Of a stretch of DNA of 25,985 nucleotides, positions 22,199 through 25,985 are shown in pieces (positions within the stretch are counted from its first letter, which is position 1; the number at the start of each line of letters is the position of its first letter). Made by a program: the position numbers and the translations under genes. The DNA is from Candidatus Nomurabacteria bacterium (GTDB taxonomy: Bacteria; Patescibacteriota; Minisyncoccia; Phycocordibacterales; UBA9973), in the NCBI GenBank assembly GCA_023267115.1, contig JAHFNV010000004.1:10726-36710 (forward strand), given 5' to 3'. Below the pieces are notes generated by a model. The model was not told the DNA's origin. It did not search any database and was given only the letters and a program-made list of their open reading frames with translations.

Positions 22199-23989
22199 CT
22201 ATTCAGAAACAACTCTAAACACCTCTTCTAAAGTAGTCACTCCGAGCACCGCTTGGAAAATTCCATCTTCTAAAATCGTTATCATCCCCTCTTTTTTCGC
22301 TTGGGCCTCCAGGTCATCTTGCGAGGACCCCCGAATAATCAGTTCTTTGATACTCCCAGTAACCTTCAACACTTCGTGAATACCGATACGATCTGAATAT
22401 CCATCGATGGAATCATCGCTCTTTACCGCTTTATAAAAAGGAATTTTTTCCCAGACACTTTTGGCGGCTATAATATTTTCACCTTGAAGCAGACTAAGCA
22501 TTTTGTCCAAATTAACCAACTTGGCTAAATTTTTTATTTCAGCCGCGGACAGAAAATACTTTTCCTTGCTGTCGGTAAGCCGTCGCACCAATCTCTGGGC
22601 AATAATTGTTTTGACTGTTGAAATTATCAAAAAGGGCTCTACTCCCATATCAATCAGTCTCGGAATGGCGCCCGCCGCTGAATTGGTGTGAATAGTGGAA
22701 AGAACCAAATGACCGGTAAGCGAGGCATTAATCGCCAGGCCGGCTGTTTCGCCATCACGAATTTCACCCACCATGATTATATCTGGATCTTGACGCAAAA
22801 GACTGCGCAGCCCATTGGCAAAAGAGAGGCCGATTTCCGGTTTCACTTGTGTCTGGTTCACTCTGGGCATTTGATATTCAATCGGATCTTCCACGGTGGA
22901 GATATTGACTTCTGGCCTATTTAAAATCTCGATCATAGTGTAGAGTGTGGTTGTTTTCCCCGATCCGGTAGGCCCGGTAGCCAGCACCATGCCCGTCTTT
23001 TGTTTGAGCGAATCGTAGATTCGCTCCAAGCCTTCACCATGAAAACCAAGCTTTTCCAGTGAAAAACCTTGCGCATTTTCTTTAAGAATCCTGATAACTG
23101 TTTTTTCGCCGAAAAAAGTCGGCAGGGTGGAAACCCGAAAAGAAACTTTTTCTCCATTTTGATCTATTTTAAACCGGCCGTCTTGAGGAAGTCTTTTTTC
23201 GTCCAATTTCAAATTGGATAATATTTTGACACGAGCAGTGATTCCCGGAGTGGCATTCTTGTCCAAAGTCATGGCATCGTGCAAAATGCCGTCTATTCGA
23301 TAACGCACTGTTAATTCGTGTTCCCCGGGCTCAATATGGATGTCCGAAGCGTTTTGCAAAATTGCGTGAAAAATCAGAGAGTCAACAATTTTCACTATTG
23401 GCAAATCTTCCGCCATGGCTTTCAACTCTTTTTCAGATTTTTCGCTTCCGGCACTAGTGGCCGAAATCCCAAACCCTTCGGAGGCCGGAACATCTGCCCC
23501 AACCGTCTTAAATGAAGATGAGTTTTGCTGAATAATGTTGGTAAATTCGGCTTGCAAACTTTTCCTATACTGCACCAGGGCTGATTTAATTGAAACAGGG
23601 TCGGTTAGCCGAGGTAAAATTTTAAACCCGGAACGTTTCTTAATAAAATCAATCACCGGCAGATCATCAACATCGAGCATGGCTATCTCCAATCCGGCTT
23701 CGCTTTTTTTGTAAGCAATAATATTGTAGTTGCGCGCGATCGACTCGGGAATGAGAGACAACACGGGGAAATCAATCTTCTGATCGACTAGGCCGACAAA
23801 GGGTATACCTAAAACAAACGCTTCCATCCGTTTTAAATCAGTCTCGGATATTTTGCCTTCGGAGAGCAGAACATTGCCGAGCTTCTGTTTTTTTGTTTGA
23901 GCTTTTTTTATTATTGCTTCAAGATCCGAGCGAGAAACAAGTCCCGAGTCTAAAATAAATTTCTTCAACTGTTCTTCATTGATTTGCAT
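22199..23989 (-). CDS. pilB: Type IV pilus assembly ATPase PilB (GspE family)
   Basis: 596 residues from ATG 23989, chosen because an extended -10 ends 8 bases upstream and lies inside the longer ORF that begins at 24022. The N-terminal MshEN-like domain spans about 1-140. Then come ASDIHIEP, Walker A GPTGSGKT (339-346), the Asp-box/Walker B DIIMVGEIRD (403-412) and the His box TGHLVLSTIHTNSA. The segment after QRLVRRL normally carries a CxxC...CxxC zinc site in PilB/GspE; here it has no Cys at all (LTDSKEKYFLSAAEIKNL to DGYSDRIGIHEVL). Powers pilin polymerisation on the cytoplasmic side; pilC follows. PilT is not in the window. Confidence 0.94.
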   Translation of the reverse strand: MQINEEQLKKFILDSGLVSRSDLEAIIKKAQTKKQKLGNVLLSEGKISETDLKRMEAFVLGIPFVGLVDQKIDFPVLSLIPESIARNYNIIAYKKSEAGLEIAMLDVDDLPVIDFIKKRSGFKILPRLTDPVSIKSALVQYRKSLQAEFTNIIQQNSSSFKTVGADVPASEGFGISATSAGSEKSEKELKAMAEDLPIVKIVDSLIFHAILQNASDIHIEPGEHELTVRYRIDGILHDAMTLDKNATPGITARVKILSNLKLDEKRLPQDGRFKIDQNGEKVSFRVSTLPTFFGEKTVIRILKENAQGFSLEKLGFHGEGLERIYDSLKQKTGMVLATGPTGSGKTTTLYTMIEILNRPEVNISTVEDPIEYQMPRVNQTQVKPEIGLSFANGLRSLLRQDPDIIMVGEIRDGETAGLAINASLTGHLVLSTIHTNSAAGAIPRLIDMGVEPFLIISTVKTIIAQRLVRRLTDSKEKYFLSAAEIKNLAKLVNLDKMLSLLQGENIIAAKSVWEKIPFYKAVKSDDSIDGYSDRIGIHEVLKVTGSIKELIIRGSSQDDLEAQAKKEGMITILEDGIFQAVLGVTTLEEVFRVVSE

Positions 23990-23997
23990 ATTTAAAC

Positions 23998-24006
23998 ATT
24001 CTACCA
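23998..24006 (-). promoter_or_regulatory. Extended -10 promoter of pilB
   Basis: TG-G-TAGAAT ends 8 bases before ATG 23989. Its position inside the longer upstream ORF argues for the internal ATG as the true start. Confidence 0.45.
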
Positions 24007-24057
24007 CTGATTGTGATTTCAATGAATCTGGGTACTATAAAAAAACAAAATGTGCCT

Positions 24058-25985
24058 TTAATTTTCTTTAAAGAAAGGTTTTCTTTGGACGCTAACAGTC
24101 ACCGAGGCGCTGGCTCCGTCGCACAGTATTGAATAGGTGGTATTGACAGTTGGTCTGACTGAAATACTGCCGGAGGTAGCGCCATTGGTGTTGAAATTGG
24201 TGCCTATACAAGCAGTCGCGTTGGTTGAAGACCAAGTGAGAGTAGACGAACCGCCAGAGAGAATAGATGATGGATTGGCAGAAAGAGTAGCTAAGGGGCC
24301 GGAATCCGGAGACGACAGCAAATCCTCCGATAGAATGTCTTTCTCCGAGAAAAGACCTCCGGCCAGCACCAGAGTTGATTCTGGAGACCCGTTCACCCCA
24401 TCTTCGGCAAAATTCGTTGAATAGTACTGAAAGGCAATCCAGGTATGATTGGCAGGAACTGTTATGGAAGGAATTTGTCCTCCTCCACTCTCCGCGCCAG
24501 ACCATTGATTGATAACATAATTTGGTGAAATAACATCAAACCCAGTGCCCTCTCGTCCATAAGTAGGATACCAAGTGGCAGGATTATTAAGATTAAGCGG
24601 TCCCGATTGAGGCACTATTTTATGCCCGCCGATGTCTTGCAAAATGGCAAACTCTGAAGGTGGATCACCTGTACCAGAGAGCATTTCTAAGTAATTCGGC
24701 CGATAAGTTGGGGGAACTTCTGTGGCTGTCATCTTTGTTTCGCCATCACTAAAAATAAAGATGGGGCGAATATCCGCATTAACCGTTCCAGCAATGGGAA
24801 AAACCATCGCTTGGCTCATTGAGTAATAAACAAATCCAGACGAACGAATGGAGAGCCGTCCCAGGGGGTGGCTCGGATCAATGTAGGGAACAATGATAGC
24901 GACGCCGGCGTTTTTAAATTTTCCTCCAATCGCTTCAAAAGAGAAATTGAGCTCTTGACCGGAATTCGGGATTAAAACGTTTGGCACCTTGGCATAAAGA
25001 AACGAAAGCGGAATACCGGGGATAGTCGTCATCCGCGTTCCGCTGATGTCTTGGCTTTGGCCGGTGGCGATATTACGCACACGAATAGTTGCTGTTTCAT
25101 CAGACATCCAAGTAAGCCAAACATTATTTTTGAGAATGACATTGCCGGGAAGAGTCATTTTAATTTGCGATATTTTTGACGACTCGGTATTTACCCCAGC
25201 GGTGAGATAATCCAAATGTTCTTTCGGACTAGTTAGATCCGGTATGGTAATAATATCATCCGCTCCCGGCCAAATCTGCGGGCTCATGGCGCTGGCTGGA
25301 ATAATTTCCCAAGAGGCATCACCAGGGTGTTTCCAATAAAGTTGCGCTTGAGCATCGGTTTGACCACTGGTAGTGTAATAAAAAAGCAAAAAGTTGTGCC
25401 AGCCCGCACTTAAATTTACACCGGCTTTGACTTGATCTCCCGATTGCCAGGCCCATAACATAGTTTGGTCAACCACTAGCCAACTTCCCTCGTTACTATT
25501 AACATCAAACATGAATTTGTGTGGTCCAGCATTTTCAGGTGATACATAAATAGCGCCGTACCAAGGTACCACAACATTACTGATCTGACCAAGACGACTT
25601 TGAAGGATACTGTTAAAATTATTGGGGCCGGCAAGTGGAAAGTTTACCTCTTCGTTCACTGCTGTTTTTAATTCAGAAACATCCCATGATCCTTTACTGT
25701 AGTAACCGCGCAAGCCACTGACTGTCGGCAAGGTAGGAATGGTACCGGAGACTATAGACTCCTCTGTTCCGTAAGCATAGAAACCACTCGGCGAGCTTTG
25801 GTTGTTGTACTCCGTACCAATCCAGCCGGCGGTGCGGACAGAATTGGATACGCGGACTTCGTCGATAATACCAGCCGCCGTTCCACAGGTATTATTTCCG
25901 ATTTGAAGATTTGCGGAGTTGGAGATATTTTGGCCATAGCCCGTTTCGCTGCCTTCTCCGATCCCGTCCACGTACACCTTGGCTG
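24058..25985 (-). CDS. Large secreted multidomain surface protein (5' end beyond window)
   Basis: About 642 residues are visible, and the reading frame is open to the right edge, so the N-terminus is missing. The first 70 residues are the end of a LamG/concanavalin-like domain (YVDGIGEG, LQIGNN, IIDEVRVSNSVRTAGWIGTEYNN). Next is a PA14-like region (LRGYYSKGSWDV, HKFMFDVNSNEGSWLVVDQ, GVNLSAGWHNFLLFYY, AQLYWKHPG). Then a beta-rich middle of unknown type, and a C-terminal Ig-like domain (LSANPSSILSGGSSTLTWSSTNATAC, then TTYSILCDGASASVTVSV). LamG and PA14 domains often bind carbohydrate; an adhesive role is an inference. It lies upstream of pilB with its stop 68 bases before the pilB start, but pilB has its own promoter. 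Confidence 0.8.
   Translation of the reverse strand, partial: AKVYVDGIGEGSETGYGQNISNSANLQIGNNTCGTAAGIIDEVRVSNSVRTAGWIGTEYNNQSSPSGFYAYGTEESIVSGTIPTLPTVSGLRGYYSKGSWDVSELKTAVNEEVNFPLAGPNNFNSILQSRLGQISNVVVPWYGAIYVSPENAGPHKFMFDVNSNEGSWLVVDQTMLWAWQSGDQVKAGVNLSAGWHNFLLFYYTTSGQTDAQAQLYWKHPGDASWEIIPASAMSPQIWPGADDIITIPDLTSPKEHLDYLTAGVNTESSKISQIKMTLPGNVILKNNVWLTWMSDETATIRVRNIATGQSQDISGTRMTTIPGIPLSFLYAKVPNVLIPNSGQELNFSFEAIGGKFKNAGVAIIVPYIDPSHPLGRLSIRSSGFVYYSMSQAMVFPIAGTVNADIRPIFIFSDGETKMTATEVPPTYRPNYLEMLSGTGDPPSEFAILQDIGGHKIVPQSGPLNLNNPATWYPTYGREGTGFDVISPNYVINQWSGAESGGGQIPSITVPANHTWIAFQYYSTNFAEDGVNGSPESTLVLAGGLFSEKDILSEDLLSSPDSGPLATLSANPSSILSGGSSTLTWSSTNATACIGTNFNTNGATSGSISVRPTVNTTYSILCDGASASVTVSVQRKPFFKEN

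Noticed and set aside
24040..24076. Possible terminator after the surface-protein gene (TTTCTTTAAAGAAA palindrome and T-run)
   Set aside because: The palindrome is all A+T except one pair and lies inside the last codons; too weak to call.

Overview
The window looks like part of a chromosome from a Patescibacteria/CPR bacterium, most likely of the Parcubacteria group. The evidence is the gene set (solo Cas2/PaaX-like protein with a hydrophobic N-terminus, thymidylate kinase of the CPR type, large Cys-rich secreted proteins, a small NPF/NPL membrane protein, type IV pilus genes), very tight gene packing, short palindromic elements lying inside genes, and no visible Shine-Dalgarno sites. TGA behaves as a stop, so this is not a lineage that recodes TGA as glycine. 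No rRNA, tRNA, insertion sequence or CRISPR array was seen, and no gap between genes exceeds about 130 bp.

Layout. Bases 1-4923 (minus strand): dut, argS and ileS; ileS runs off the left edge and carries a complete histidine-phosphatase domain inserted in its catalytic core. Bases 5011-5650: a solo Cas2/PaaX-like gene between two near-identical hairpin repeats. Bases 5668-8199 (minus): glyA, tmk and a P-loop kinase-like gene. Bases 8260-8850 (plus): a Fe/Mn superoxide dismutase. Bases 8904-12740 (minus): a one-helix membrane protein followed by a 1182-residue secreted Cys-rich repeat protein. Bases 12835-14978 (minus): recJ and rnhA. Bases 15014-15412 (plus): a HIT-family protein. Bases 15443-17435 (minus): tpiA and pgk, both with unusual active-site surroundings. 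Bases 17477-20888 (plus): three pilin-like proteins. Bases 20889-23989 (minus): pilB and pilC, the pilus assembly ATPase and inner-membrane platform. Bases 24058-25985 (minus): the 3' part of a large secreted protein with LamG-like, PA14-like and Ig-like regions.

How the genes fit together. Translation (ileS, argS), nucleotide and one-carbon metabolism (dut, tmk, glyA), DNA repair (recJ, rnhA) and lower glycolysis (tpiA, pgk) form the housekeeping part. The pilin cluster with pilB/pilC would build a type IV pilus-like fibre, and the two large secreted proteins suggest an elaborate cell surface, in line with an attached or host-dependent life style (inference).

Two patterns run across the window. 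First, nine genes have an extended -10 box (TG-N-TANAAT or close to it) ending only 6-9 bases before the start codon, implying leaderless mRNAs; this also helps fix several starts. Second, palindromic repeat elements are read in frame inside ileS. The most notable single observations are the synthetase-phosphatase fusion and the hairpin-flanked Cas2-like gene.
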